Positions 34,920-43,371 of a DNA stretch of 64,000 nt are shown here, one piece after another. A program made the translations under genes and the position numbers. The stretch lies in NCBI GenBank assembly GCA_963717945.1, contig CAVQXT010000007.1:1178001-1242000 (forward strand), in the 5' to 3' direction. The DNA is from FEN-299 sp963717945. GTDB taxonomy: Bacteria > Acidobacteriota > Vicinamibacteria > Vicinamibacterales > Fen-181. The notes beneath the pieces are model-generated. The model saw only the letters and a program-made list of their open reading frames with translations. It ran no database searches and was not told the origin of the DNA. How positions within the stretch are numbered: position 1 is the first letter of the stretch; every line of letters begins with the position of its first letter.

Positions 34920-35681
34920 ATGGCACACGCTGCGCTGGCCCGCACCGACCTCGAGGCGCTGCTGCGGGCCCGAAAACTCGACCGCACCCTTCAGCCGGCA
35001 GGCGACGCCGGATCGGCCGACCGGTCTCCCGCGGCGTCCGACCGCATCCTGTCCACCGGCCTGGCTGCGCTCGATGAACGCCTGGGCGGCGGGCTGCCCC
35101 GCGGCCAGATGTCGGAAATCGTCGGTCCGCGGTCGTCGGGGCGGACCACGCTGATGTGCGCGACGCTCGCCGCCGCCACGGAACGCGGAGAGCTGGCCGC
35201 CCTCATCGACCCGCTCGACGCGTTCGACCCCGAGTCGGCCGCCTCCTGCGGCGTGGCGCTCGAACGCCTGCTCTGGATTCGCGGCGAGGGGATGGCGACC
35301 GGGCCCCTGCCGCTCCAGGCGAAGGGGCAGTCGGACCGGGTGATGGACCGCGCCGTGAAGGCGCTCAACCTGGTGCTGCAGGCGGGGGGCTTCGACCTGG
35401 TCGTGTTCGACTGCGCCGAGGTGCTTCCCGACGCCATTCGCCGGCTGCCATTCACCTCCTGGTTCCGGCTGCAGCGCGTCATCGAGGGGAGCCGCACGGT
35501 CTGCCTGCTCCTCGGCCTCGCGCCGATTGCGCGCTCGGCCTCCGGCGTGAGCATCCGGTTGACGTCGCCCCGCCCGGGGCTGTGGGCGCCCCCGCTGTTC
35601 CGCGGCCTGGACATCCAGGCGCGCATCGTCTGCGCCCGTGAGCCCGCCGATGGGAGGTGCGCGGTGAGGGCCAGAGCATAG
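34920..35681 (+). CDS. imuA: ImuA, RecA-like accessory protein of translesion mutagenesis
   Basis: This 253-residue RecA/SulA-like protein starts with a helical tail. The RecA-type core follows: LSTGLAALDERLGGGLPRGQ, then a Walker-A-like loop VGPRSSGRTTL, DLVVFDCAEVLPD and GVSIRLTSPRPGLWAPP. The Walker loop departs from GxxxxGKT (RTT), as is common for ImuA. With ImuB and DnaE2 it forms the inducible mutasome in many bacteria. ATG at 34920 follows AAGGGGAAAC. Confidence 0.88.
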   Translation: MAHAALARTDLEALLRARKLDRTLQPAGDAGSADRSPAASDRILSTGLAALDERLGGGLPRGQMSEIVGPRSSGRTTLMCATLAAATERGELAALIDPLDAFDPESAASCGVALERLLWIRGEGMATGPLPLQAKGQSDRVMDRAVKALNLVLQAGGFDLVVFDCAEVLPDAIRRLPFTSWFRLQRVIEGSRTVCLLLGLAPIARSASGVSIRLTSPRPGLWAPPLFRGLDIQARIVCAREPADGRCAVRARA

Positions 35682-36378
35682 GGCGGAGGGCCACACCGGG
35701 CCACAGGCTGCAGGCCTCGGGCTGCGGGCCGTTGGACCGTCACGCGTGGTCGGCCTGTAGCCCGTAGCCCGTAGCCTGAAGCCTGTAGCCGGCCGTGAGG
35801 CGCAAGGCGTGCTCAGAAAATGGCGCCGGGGCTCGGCAATCCGCTCGATGGCGGGTCGCCGATGACGGGGTCGCGGGGGGACGGGTTGGCGCCTGGCGGG
35901 TCCTGTCGCCAGGATCCCCCAGCGTCCTCGCGCACACAGCGCTTGTCACGGGCGTCGCGCTCGGCCCGCTGGGGGGAGGCTCCGCGCCCGGCTTGGCCGA
36001 GCGACGAGCGACGGCCAAGTCGGACACCGACGCCACGCGTGGCGTCGGTCGCGGAGAACGCCTGGCGCCACCCGCCCGTCGGGGGATCTCCGGCCGGCCA
36101 CCGTCGAGTCGCCAACCCGCGTGGGGCGTGTTTAGAACAAAGCGCCGCGGCCAGGCGGCCCGGTCGGTCCGATGCCGCGCCGCAGGGATCTGCCCGAGCA
36201 AAGCGTAAACCTGTCCCGACCGTGGTGCCAGGGAGGGGCCGCTTTGCGAGCCGGCAGACCCGAGACGCGGCGTTCAATCGGACGTGGTCGCCACGCGCGG
36301 CGCCGTGCTCGGCAGCTGCCATTTTCATGGGCCAGGGTGAGCCCCGGCTCATGACGCAGTAAGCCGAATAGGATTCCC
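35682..36378. other. 697-nt structured spacer between imuA and imuB
   Basis: There is no credible gene. Left part (about 35695-35795) is an AGCC-type satellite. From about 35881 to 36120 two arms (GGGTTGGCG... ending GATCCCCC at 35881-35920, and the loosely matching inverted copy at 36081-36120) face each other. A perfect 24-base palindrome lies at 36026-36049 (ACCGACGCCACG and its complement). Long open frames exist on both strands, but they are Arg/Pro/Ala-rich and mutually overlapping, as expected from GC bias. Confidence 0.6.
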
Positions 36379-37848
36379 ATGTTCGCCTGTCTCTTCCAAC
36401 CCTCGTCGCAGTTCACGCTGTTCGGCACGGCCGGGCGGGCGGCCGATGCCGCGCCGGCTGTCGCGGCCGGCGCGCCCGGGTCGCTCGACGCGCTGGCCCG
36501 GGAGTTCTCGCCGCGGGTGCAGGCGCACCGGGACACGCTGGTGTCGCTCGACATCGGCGACCTCGGACGGCTGCTCGGCACGCCGGCCGAGATCGGCGAG
36601 GATCTGAAGCGCGCGGCGGAGGACCGCGGGCTGAGCCTGCACATCGCCATCGCCCCCACGCGGACGGCCGCGCTGCTGCTGGCGCTGGCGCGGCCCGGCG
36701 TGATCGTCGTGCCGCCGGGCGGCGAACGCCAGGCGGTGGCGACGCTGCCGCTCGGCGTGCTGCGGCAGTACCCGCGGGAGTTGCACGGGACCGACGACCA
36801 GGGCCAGCGGGTGATCGATCTGCTCCGGCGCTGGGGATTGAGGACGCTTGGCGACCTGGCCGGGCTGCCCGCCCGTCCGCTGTCGGAGCGGCTGGGACAG
36901 GACGGCGTGGCCTGGCGGCGCCTGGCGCGCGGGGAGGACCTGCAGCCGCTGGTCGCCACCGAGGCCGCGGCGCCGGTCGAAGAAGTGCTGGACCTCGAGT
37001 GGCCGGTGGAGGGACTCGAGCCGCTCTCCTTCGTGCTGGCGCGGGTCTGCGAGCCGCTCAGCGAGCGCCTGGCGGCCGAGGACCTGGCCGCCGTGGGGCT
37101 TCATCTCTCGTGCCGCCTCGCGTCACGCGAAACCGAGACGCGCGACCTGCAACTGCCGGCCCCGATGCGCGATCCGAAAGTGCTGCGGACCCTGCTGCTG
37201 CTGCACCTCGAGTCGCACCCGCTGACCGGCGGCGTCGAGCGCCTGGCGCTCCGGGTGGACGTCGCGCCGGCCCGCATCACGCAGTTCTCGCTGCTGGCGC
37301 GCGCGCGGCCGTTTCCCGAGCAGATGGCCACGCTCATGGCGCGGCTGTCGGCGCTGGTCGGCGAGAGCCGCGTCGGCGCCGCCGCGCTGGTCGATTCCCA
37401 CCGGCCCGGCGCGTTTGCCATGGCGCGGTTCATGGGCTGGAGCCGCGGCGAGGCCGAACCGGCCGGCGAGCCTTCGACTTCGCTCAGGCCAGGGGAGCCG
37501 CGGTCGGGGTTCCGCCGGTTCCGCGTGCCGGTGCCGGCCCGGGTCATGGTGCAGGCGGGGAAGCCGGTCCGCGTGACGATGGCGCGGCGAGGGCTCGATG
37601 GCGGATCGGTGGCCGCGTCCGCCGGGCCGTGGCGCACCTCTGGCGACTGGTGGCTCGTCAAGGAGGAAGCGGGGCGAGCCTCTCGACAGGGCTCGGGGCA
37701 GGTCGAAGGAGCTTGCCCTGAGCGAGCGCAGCGAGTCGAAGGGTGGTGCCGCGACGAGTGGGACGTGGCGCTCTCCGACGGCGGCGTCTACCGCATCTTC
37801 CGCGACCGCTCGCGCGATCGATGGTTCGTCGATGGGATCGTGGATTGA
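36379..37848 (+). CDS. imuB: ImuB, catalytically inactive Y-family polymerase, with in-frame repeats
   Basis: This 489-residue Y-family-like protein recruits DnaE2 to lesions. DALAREFSPRVQAHRDTLVSLDIGDLGRLLG, seen in shorter pieces such as SLDIGDLGRLLG, matches the palm region. LGDLAGLPARPLSERLGQDG is the HhH segment, and the C-terminal DEWDVALSDGGVYRIFRD ends as in other ImuB. Two spots look inserted: codons 365-372 (CCTTCGACTTCGCTCAGGCC at 37471) and about 432-455 (37674-37743), the latter carrying the dispersed CTTCGACTCGCTGCGCTCGC-type palindrome. Both stay in frame. Confidence 0.87.
   Translation: MFACLFQPSSQFTLFGTAGRAADAAPAVAAGAPGSLDALAREFSPRVQAHRDTLVSLDIGDLGRLLGTPAEIGEDLKRAAEDRGLSLHIAIAPTRTAALLLALARPGVIVVPPGGERQAVATLPLGVLRQYPRELHGTDDQGQRVIDLLRRWGLRTLGDLAGLPARPLSERLGQDGVAWRRLARGEDLQPLVATEAAAPVEEVLDLEWPVEGLEPLSFVLARVCEPLSERLAAEDLAAVGLHLSCRLASRETETRDLQLPAPMRDPKVLRTLLLLHLESHPLTGGVERLALRVDVAPARITQFSLLARARPFPEQMATLMARLSALVGESRVGAAALVDSHRPGAFAMARFMGWSRGEAEPAGEPSTSLRPGEPRSGFRRFRVPVPARVMVQAGKPVRVTMARRGLDGGSVAASAGPWRTSGDWWLVKEEAGRASRQGSGQVEGACPERAQRVEGWCRDEWDVALSDGGVYRIFRDRSRDRWFVDGIVD
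37674..37743. repeat. Palindromic element inside imuB
   Basis: About 70 bp with facing arms (TCTCGACAGGGCTCGGGGCA/GGTCGAAGG and GCTTGCCCTGAGCGAGCGCA/GCGAGTCGAAGG). The arms read CTTCGAC(T/C)... in opposite directions. A shorter relative is at 37471-37493. It translates as ASRQGSGQVEGACPERAQRV, unlike any ImuB sequence pattern. Confidence 0.75.
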
Positions 37849-37943
37849 GTAGTGGCCGCTACCAGTTGCCAGTTGTCAGTGTCCAGTGGCCAGTCGATCG
37901 CGCGTGACACACCGGCAACTGACAACTGGCCACTGGCAACTAC
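37849..37943. repeat. Terminal-inverted-repeat element between imuB and dnaE2
   Basis: A 95-bp unit starts right after the imuB stop and ends 14 nt before dnaE2. It is bounded by GTAGTGGCC and GGCAACTAC-type ends and has CCAGTTGTCAG arms facing CTGACAACTGG, around a GCGCGTGACACA core. A related unit in the opposite orientation is inside dnaE2 at 38166-38247. Confidence 0.82.
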
Positions 37944-37957
37944 ACGTGTCGATACCC

Positions 37958-40900
37958 ATGTCCTACGTCGAGCTCCATACCGCCTCCGCCTTCAGTTTTC
38001 TCGAGGCGGCCTCGCTGCCCGAGGCGCTCGTCGCGCGCGCGGCCGAATTGGGCTACCCGGCCGTGGCGCTCGTCGACCGCGACGGCGTCCACGGCATGCC
38101 CCGGTTTCACAAGGCGGCTGTCGCGGCGGGCGTCCGCGCGATCGTGGGCTCCGAAATAAGCATCCGTAGTGGTCAGTGGTCAGTTGCCAGTGGCCAGTGT
38201 GTCACGCGTGATCGACTGACAACTGACAACTGGCCACTGGCAACTACATTTCGCCTCCCCGTCCTGATCGAATCCCGCGAGGGCTATCAGAACCTCTGTC
38301 GCCTGCTGACGCAGATGAACCTGCGGTCGCCGAAGGGCGAGGGCGCGCTCGCGCTCGAGGAACTCGACGGGCAGACGGCCGGGATGGTGGCGCTGGTTGG
38401 CCGCGAGGCGCTGCGCGGCGGGCGCCACGGCGTCGGCGGCCTGATCGACCGCCTCGTGGGAATCTTCGGCCCGTCGAACGTCTGCGTGGAGCTGCAGCGG
38501 CATTTCCTCCGCGACGAGGAGGCCGACAACGAGGCGCTGCGCTCGCTGGCCTCGGCGTTTCACGTGCCGGTCGTCGCCACAAACGGCGTGCGCTTCGCGG
38601 CGCCCGAGGACCGCCCGCTGTACGACGTGCTCACCTGCATCCGCCACAAGACGACGCTCGAGGCGGCCGGGCGGAAGCTGGCGGTCAACGCCGAGCGGTA
38701 TCTCAAGCCGCGCGAGCGGATGGCGGAGCTGTTCCGCGACGTCCCCGAGGCGGTGGCCGGCGCCGAGGCGCTCGCCGACCGCCTCCGCTACACGATGGCG
38801 GACATCGGCTACCGCTTTCCCGACTACCCGGTGCCCGCGGGCGAAACGATGGGGTCGTTCCTGGGGAAGCTGACCGAGGCCGGGGCGCGCGAGCGGTATC
38901 GGCCGTACCACGAGCGGGCGAGGGCGCAGATCGCCCGCGAGCTGGCGCTCATCGACACGCTGAAGCTCTCCGGCTACTTCCTCATCGTCTGGGACCTGGT
39001 CAACTTCTGCCGGCAGCAGGGGATTCTCGCGCAGGGCCGCGGGTCGGCGGCCAACAGCGCCGTCTGCTACAGCCTGGGGATCACGGCGGTGGACCCGGTG
39101 GGGATGGACCTGCTGTTCGAGCGGTTCCTCTCCGAGGAGCGCGGCGAGTGGCCCGACATCGACCTGGACCTGCCGAGCGGCGACCGGCGGGAGCGCGTCA
39201 TCCAGCACGTCTACGAGAAGTACGGACCGCGCGGGGCGGCGATGACCGCCAACGTCATCACCTACCGCGGCCGCAGCGCCGCGCGGGAAGTGGGGAAGAC
39301 GCTCGGCATCGAGGCGGAGCAGGTGGACCGGCTCGCGAAGGTGATGCACCGGTTCGGCCACCTGGACGAGGGCGAGGACCTGGTCCGGCACATGGAAGCG
39401 GCCGGCGTGGACGCGGCGCGCCCGCGCATGCGGCTGTTCGGGGAGCTGTGGCAGCGGATCCAGGACCTGCCGCGCCACCTCGGGCAGCACTCGGGCGGCA
39501 TGGTGGTCTGCCAGGGCCGTCTCGACGGCGTCGTCCCGCTCGAGAACGCCTCCATGCCCGGGCGCGTCGTCGTGCAGTGGGACAAGGACGACTGCGCCGA
39601 CATGGGGATCGTGAAGATCGACCTGCTCGGCCTCGGCATGATGGCGGCGCTGCAGGACTCGCTCGGGATGATCAACCGGCAGCGGCCGCGCGCGGACGCG
39701 CCGCTCGGGCTGTGGAACGTGCCGCCCGACGACCCGGACGTGTACCGGATGCTGCAGGCGGCCGACACGATCGGCGTCTTCCAGGTGGAGTCGCGGGCGC
39801 AGATGGCGACGCTGCCGCGCCTCAAGCCCGCGAAGTTCTACGACCTGGTCGTCGAGGTCGCACTCATCCGGCCCGGGCCGATCACCGGGCAGATGGTGCA
39901 CCCGTACCTGAACCGCCGCGCCGGCCGCGAGCCGGTCGTCTACGCGCACCCGTCGCTCGAGCCGATCCTCGCGCGCACGCTCGGCGTCCCGCTGTTCCAG
40001 GAGCAGCTGCTGCGGATCGCGATGGTGGCGGCGGGGTTCACCGGAGGGCAGGCCGAGGAGCTGCGGCGTGCGCTCGGCTTCAAGCGGTCGCGGGAGCGGA
40101 TGAAGCAGATCGAGGTGAAGCTCCGCGCGGGGATGGCGCGAAACGGGATCACCGGCCAGGCGGCCGACCAGATCGTCGTGTCGATCACCTCGTTCGCGCT
40201 CTATGGGTTCCCCGAGTCGCACTCGGCCAGCTTCGCGCTGCTCGTCTACGCGAGCGCCTACCTCAAGGCGCACTTCCCGTCGGCCTTCTACGCGGCGCTG
40301 CTCAACAACCAGCCGATGGGGTTCTACAACCCGGCCACGCTGGTCAAGGACGCGCAGCGGCACGGCGTGCACTTCGCGCCGGTGGACGTCCAGGCGTCGG
40401 ACTGGCGCTGCACGATCCAGGAGGACGGCACGGTGCGGCTCGGGCTGCGGTATGTCACGGGGCTCAGGGCGGAGACAGGACAGAAGATCGTTGTAGGGCG
40501 GGCCTTCAGGCCCGCCGACCACGAGGCAACCCTGAAGGGTCGCCCTACAGAACCGTGTGTAGGGCGGGGCTTCAGCCCTGCCGACCACGAGGCAACCCTG
40601 AAGGGTCGCCCTACAGAACCGTGTGTAGGGCGGGGCTTCAGCCCTGCCGACCACGAGGCAACCCTGAAGGGTCGCCCTACAGAACCGTGTGTAGGGCGGG
40701 GCTTCAGCCCTGCCGAAGGGGCGCCCGCCGGCCGTTTTCACTCAGTCGAGGATCTGATCGCCCGCACCGGGATCAACCGCGAGGAGCTGTCGGTGCTGGC
40801 GGAGATCGGCGCGCTCAACGCGTTCGGCTACACGCGGCGCGAGGCACTCTGGCAGGTCGAACGCGCGATCCGCCCGACGGGCGAGCTCTACGAAGAAGGG

Positions 40901-41422
40901 ACGCTTGTCCGCCGAAGCCTGGAAGGCGAAGGCGGAAGGGACGAGGGACGAGGGAGGAGGGACGAGGGACGGGAGACGAGGGATGAACCCTGTCCGCTGC
41001 CCGACATGGGTGCCGTCGAGCGCGTCGTCGCCGACTACGAGGGGACCGGCCTGACGATCGGGCCGCACCCGATGGCGCTGCGCCGCGAGGAAATGAGCCT
41101 GCGCGGCGCGCTTCGAGCGTCCGATCTCGCGCGCCAGCGCGACGGCCGCCGCGTGCGCGTGGCCGGCGCCGTCATCACCAGGCAGCGCCCGGGCACGGCC
41201 AAGGGGTTCGTCTTCCTGACGATCGAGGACGAAACCGGCATCGCCAACATCATCATCAGGCCCGACCTGTTTGCCGAACGGCGCCTGATCGTCCTCCAGG
41301 AGCCGTTCCTGCTGGTCGAGGGGACGTTGCAGAACCAGGAGGGGGTCACTTCCATCCGCGCCGAGCGCCTGGAGGGGCTCGGGGGACGACAGGTGGTTGT
41401 TGACTCGCGGGATTTCTACTAG
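37958..41422 (+). CDS. dnaE2: Error-prone DNA polymerase DnaE2 with three in-frame repeat insertions
   Basis: This 1154-residue C-family polymerase is the catalytic part of the ImuA-ImuB-DnaE2 mutasome. The PHP domain (about 1-270) starts YVELHTASAFSFLEAASLPE. The palm acids lie in PDIDLDLPSGDRRE and KIDLLGLGMM. The HhH and OB region (EDETGIANIIIRPDLF) close the protein. The ATG at 37958 is chosen because the upstream reading is only a repeat element. Three insertions interrupt otherwise conserved blocks: about residues 70-97 (38166-38247), about 845-920 (40493-40716) and about 991-1009 (40930-40984). All keep frame, so a full-length protein is predicted. Confidence 0.92.
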   Translation: MSYVELHTASAFSFLEAASLPEALVARAAELGYPAVALVDRDGVHGMPRFHKAAVAAGVRAIVGSEISIRSGQWSVASGQCVTRDRLTTDNWPLATTFRLPVLIESREGYQNLCRLLTQMNLRSPKGEGALALEELDGQTAGMVALVGREALRGGRHGVGGLIDRLVGIFGPSNVCVELQRHFLRDEEADNEALRSLASAFHVPVVATNGVRFAAPEDRPLYDVLTCIRHKTTLEAAGRKLAVNAERYLKPRERMAELFRDVPEAVAGAEALADRLRYTMADIGYRFPDYPVPAGETMGSFLGKLTEAGARERYRPYHERARAQIARELALIDTLKLSGYFLIVWDLVNFCRQQGILAQGRGSAANSAVCYSLGITAVDPVGMDLLFERFLSEERGEWPDIDLDLPSGDRRERVIQHVYEKYGPRGAAMTANVITYRGRSAAREVGKTLGIEAEQVDRLAKVMHRFGHLDEGEDLVRHMEAAGVDAARPRMRLFGELWQRIQDLPRHLGQHSGGMVVCQGRLDGVVPLENASMPGRVVVQWDKDDCADMGIVKIDLLGLGMMAALQDSLGMINRQRPRADAPLGLWNVPPDDPDVYRMLQAADTIGVFQVESRAQMATLPRLKPAKFYDLVVEVALIRPGPITGQMVHPYLNRRAGREPVVYAHPSLEPILARTLGVPLFQEQLLRIAMVAAGFTGGQAEELRRALGFKRSRERMKQIEVKLRAGMARNGITGQAADQIVVSITSFALYGFPESHSASFALLVYASAYLKAHFPSAFYAALLNNQPMGFYNPATLVKDAQRHGVHFAPVDVQASDWRCTIQEDGTVRLGLRYVTGLRAETGQKIVVGRAFRPADHEATLKGRPTEPCVGRGFSPADHEATLKGRPTEPCVGRGFSPADHEATLKGRPTEPCVGRGFSPAEGAPAGRFHSVEDLIARTGINREELSVLAEIGALNAFGYTRREALWQVERAIRPTGELYEEGTLVRRSLEGEGGRDEGRGRRDEGRETRDEPCPLPDMGAVERVVADYEGTGLTIGPHPMALRREEMSLRGALRASDLARQRDGRRVRVAGAVITRQRPGTAKGFVFLTIEDETGIANIIIRPDLFAERRLIVLQEPFLLVEGTLQNQEGVTSIRAERLEGLGGRQVVVDSRDFY
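38166..38247. repeat. Terminal-inverted-repeat element inside dnaE2 PHP domain
   Basis: An 82-bp unit with GTAGTGGTCAG and CTGGCAACTAC ends and the core TGTGTCACGCGTGATCGACTG. It is the opposite-orientation relative of 37849-37943. It splits GSEIS from FRLPVLIESREGYQNLC and encodes GQWSVASGQCVTRDRLTTDN-type residues that are foreign to DnaE2. Confidence 0.85.
40493..40716. repeat. 66-bp tandem palindromic repeats inside dnaE2 (3.4 copies)
   Basis: Full units start at 40493, 40559 and 40625; a partial one starts at 40691. Each has outer arms GTAGGGCG/CGCCCTAC, an inner GGGCTTCAGCCC and ACCCTGAAGGGT palindrome, and ends AGAACCGTGT. The unit is exactly 22 codons (GRGFSPADHEATLKGRPTEP plus flanks). 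Copies 2 and 3 are identical; copy 1 differs at four bases in the inner palindrome. Confidence 0.93.
40930..40984. repeat. Purine-rich GACGAGGGA tract inside dnaE2
   Basis: About 55 bp of GGGACGAGGGAC variants on the coding strand encode a GRDEGRGRRDEGRETRDE stretch. It sits between the regular SLEG and PCPLPDMGAVERVVADY block. Confidence 0.8.
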
Positions 41423-41503
41423 AAGTACGAAGTGCAGGGTGAATCTGCTTATCGTGCGACCGTGCGATCAGGCCATCTGGCGCCCCGTGACTCTCTCGAA
41501 TGC

Positions 41504-41541
41504 GGGGGCCGCAAATCGCGAGCCGTAAGCCGTAAGCCGAC
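41504..41541. repeat. Short spacer satellite (GCCGTAAGCCGTAAGCC)
   Basis: GAGCCGTAAGCCGTAAGCCG lies between the dnaE2 3' end and the convergent yajQ gene. Confidence 0.6.
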
Positions 41542-41543
41542 TG

Positions 41544-42038
41544 CTACTCGCGATAGTTCCCAAACTGCAGCTCGACGCCGAAGTCCTCGGCGCGAAGCGC
41601 CGACATCACCGCCTGCAGCTCGTCGCGCGAGGGCGAGGAAATGCGCAGCTGGTCGCCCTGGATGGCCGGCTGGACCTTCCTCAGCTTCCGGTCCTTGATG
41701 AACTTGACGATCTCCCGGCCGGCTTCGATGGGGACGCCCTGCTGGAGGGTGATGACGCGCCGCACGGTGTCGTTCGCGCCGCGCTCGATCTCGCCGCGCT
41801 TGAGGTTCTTGATCGGAACCTTCCGGCGCACCATCCGCGTTTCCACCACCTCCCACAGCGCCTGCAGCTTGAACTCGTCGTCGGCGGTCAGCGTGAGTGT
41901 GCCCTCGGTGCGGTCGAAATCGATGGCCGCCTTCGAGCCCTTGAAGTCGTACCGCTGGCTCACTTCCTTGCGGGCCTGGTTGACGGCGTTGTCGACTTCC
42001 TGGAGGTCGACCGTGGAGGTGACGTCGAAAGATGGCAT
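41544..42038 (-). CDS. yajQ: YajQ family nucleotide-binding protein
   Basis: This 164-residue protein has the YajQ family start PSFDVTSTVDLQEVDNAVNQ and RYDFKGSKAAIDFDR; GVPIEAGREIVKFIKDRKLR and KVQPAIQGDQLRISSPSRDE complete the two ACT-like repeats. YajQ members bind RNA, tRNA or cyclic di-GMP. ATG at 42036-42038 gives the conserved start; the longer reading adds a non-conserved tail. Confidence 0.93.
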   Translation of the reverse strand: MPSFDVTSTVDLQEVDNAVNQARKEVSQRYDFKGSKAAIDFDRTEGTLTLTADDEFKLQALWEVVETRMVRRKVPIKNLKRGEIERGANDTVRRVITLQQGVPIEAGREIVKFIKDRKLRKVQPAIQGDQLRISSPSRDELQAVMSALRAEDFGVELQFGNYRE

Positions 42039-42057
42039 GAGGGAGATCTTACTGTAT

Positions 42058-42122
42058 TCGGCCAGCACGGGCCTTCAGGCCCGAGCCTCCGGGTGAGAGC
42101 AAACGCCTGAAGGCCTGCGCCG
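42058..42122. repeat. REP-like palindromes upstream of yajQ
   Basis: CGGGCCTTCAGGCCCG and CGCCTGAAGGCCTGCGCC lie in the 244-nt divergent spacer between yajQ and the radical SAM gene. Little else is seen in the spacer. Confidence 0.72.
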
Positions 42123-42282
42123 ACGGGAGAGGGCTGAACGGTCGCCAGCGACGGCGAACGGGACAGGCGGCGGGTTGAACGGGCAGAGGGGTGGCTGGGC
42201 GCCCTGAAAGCCTTGATTCGACAGGGCTTACGCCGATTCACCTCTTGCGCCGAACCTGCCTGGTCTGGTACGATACCGCCTT

Positions 42283-43293
42283 ATGCGCAAGCTGCCCCTC
42301 GTGCAGTCGCTCCAGGTCATTCGGCAGGGCTCTCTCAACTGGAGGGCCGAGCGGCCCATCGTGGTGTCGTTCGAGGTCACCGACGCCTGCACCTGCTTCT
42401 GCAAGCACTGCGACCACGGCGGACTGCGCGACATGTCGCGCGACATGAAGCCGGCCGACTACAGCCGTTACATGGAAGTCCTCAAGCCGGTCGTCGTCCA
42501 GGTGTCGGGCGGCGAGCCGCTGATGCGCGACGACCTGTCGGACGTCATCAGGGCCATCCGACGGCCCAATGGCCTGCCGTTCCTCATCCTGGTGTCGAAC
42601 TGGTCGCAGATGACGCCCGAGCGGTACAAGGAGTTGTGCGCGGCGGGGGTTGACCAGTTCAGCGTGAGCCTGGACTTCCCCGACGAGCGCCACGACGATT
42701 TTCGCGGTCACGCCGGGCTCTACGACCATCTCAGCCAGATCGTGCCGGCGGCCGCGAAGCTGGGCTACGACAATATCTGCCTGAACAACTGCATCACGTC
42801 CGAGAACGTCGGGTGCATCAACGCCGCGGCCGACAAGGCGAAGGAGTGGGGCGTCAACATCAACTACAGCGCCTACTCGCCGCGCCGCACCGGCTGCCGC
42901 GACTACTTCCTGACGACGGCCGAGCAGCTCGACGCGCTGCGCGGCGAGCTGGCGCGCCTGAAGACGCGGATCAACAGCCGCTGGGTGACCAACTCGCTCA
43001 CGACGCTCGACGCGACCCAGAAGTACTTCGAGACCGGCGGGGCGGCCGGCTGCAAGGCCGGCCTGCGCTGGCTCGTCGTCACGTGCGACGGCAAGATGCA
43101 GCCCTGCTCGATGCAGTTCAAGCGCTACGAGCTCGACGAGCAGGCGAAGATGGTTCGCGAGTTCACCTCGCGCAACACGTGCGACGAGTGCTACGTGGCC
43201 ATCCGGTCGAGCCTGGACAAGCCGTTCGCGCAGCTGCTGGCCGAGAACGTCAGCGGCTTCTTCTCTTTCAGCAACGACACGCCCGGGCGGTAG
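42283..43293 (+). CDS. Radical SAM protein with SPASM-like C-terminus
   Basis: This 336-residue protein has the radical SAM motif CTCFCKHC (C-x3-C-x2-C) near residue 37, the GGE segment VQVSGGEPLMRDDL, and a C-terminal Cys set (GCKAGLRWLVV, CDGKMQPCSMQFK, CDECYVA). The C-terminal cysteines suggest an auxiliary cluster as in SPASM/PqqE-like enzymes. ATG 42283 gives the conserved N-terminus. There is no peptide substrate gene next to it. Function not assigned. Confidence 0.85.
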   Translation: MRKLPLVQSLQVIRQGSLNWRAERPIVVSFEVTDACTCFCKHCDHGGLRDMSRDMKPADYSRYMEVLKPVVVQVSGGEPLMRDDLSDVIRAIRRPNGLPFLILVSNWSQMTPERYKELCAAGVDQFSVSLDFPDERHDDFRGHAGLYDHLSQIVPAAAKLGYDNICLNNCITSENVGCINAAADKAKEWGVNINYSAYSPRRTGCRDYFLTTAEQLDALRGELARLKTRINSRWVTNSLTTLDATQKYFETGGAAGCKAGLRWLVVTCDGKMQPCSMQFKRYELDEQAKMVREFTSRNTCDECYVAIRSSLDKPFAQLLAENVSGFFSFSNDTPGR

Positions 43294-43319
43294 GCGCGGC
43301 CTGCCGTCCGATCCGCGCC

Positions 43320-43353
43320 AGACAGCGCAGGGCTTAAGCCCTGCGCTATCGGC
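43320..43353. repeat. REP-like palindrome at a 3' junction
   Basis: GACAGCGCAGGGCTTAAGCCCTGCGCTATC lies between the radical SAM gene and the convergent RidA gene: a near-perfect 30-bp hairpin that could end transcription from both sides. Confidence 0.78.
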
Positions 43354-43371
43354 GACGCACCCCTGCGCTGT

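Noticed and set aside
35795..36362. Long overlapping open frames on both strands between imuA and imuB
   Set aside because: Arg/Pro/Ala-rich, no start signals, and mutually overlapping; typical of high GC. The DNA structure is the better explanation.
40493..40716. CRISPR-like array
   Set aside because: Units are contiguous with no unique spacers, in frame inside dnaE2, and palindromic.
40493..40716. Intein in dnaE2
   Set aside because: No Cys/Ser...His-Asn splicing motifs and no homing endonuclease; the insert is a short tandem repeat.
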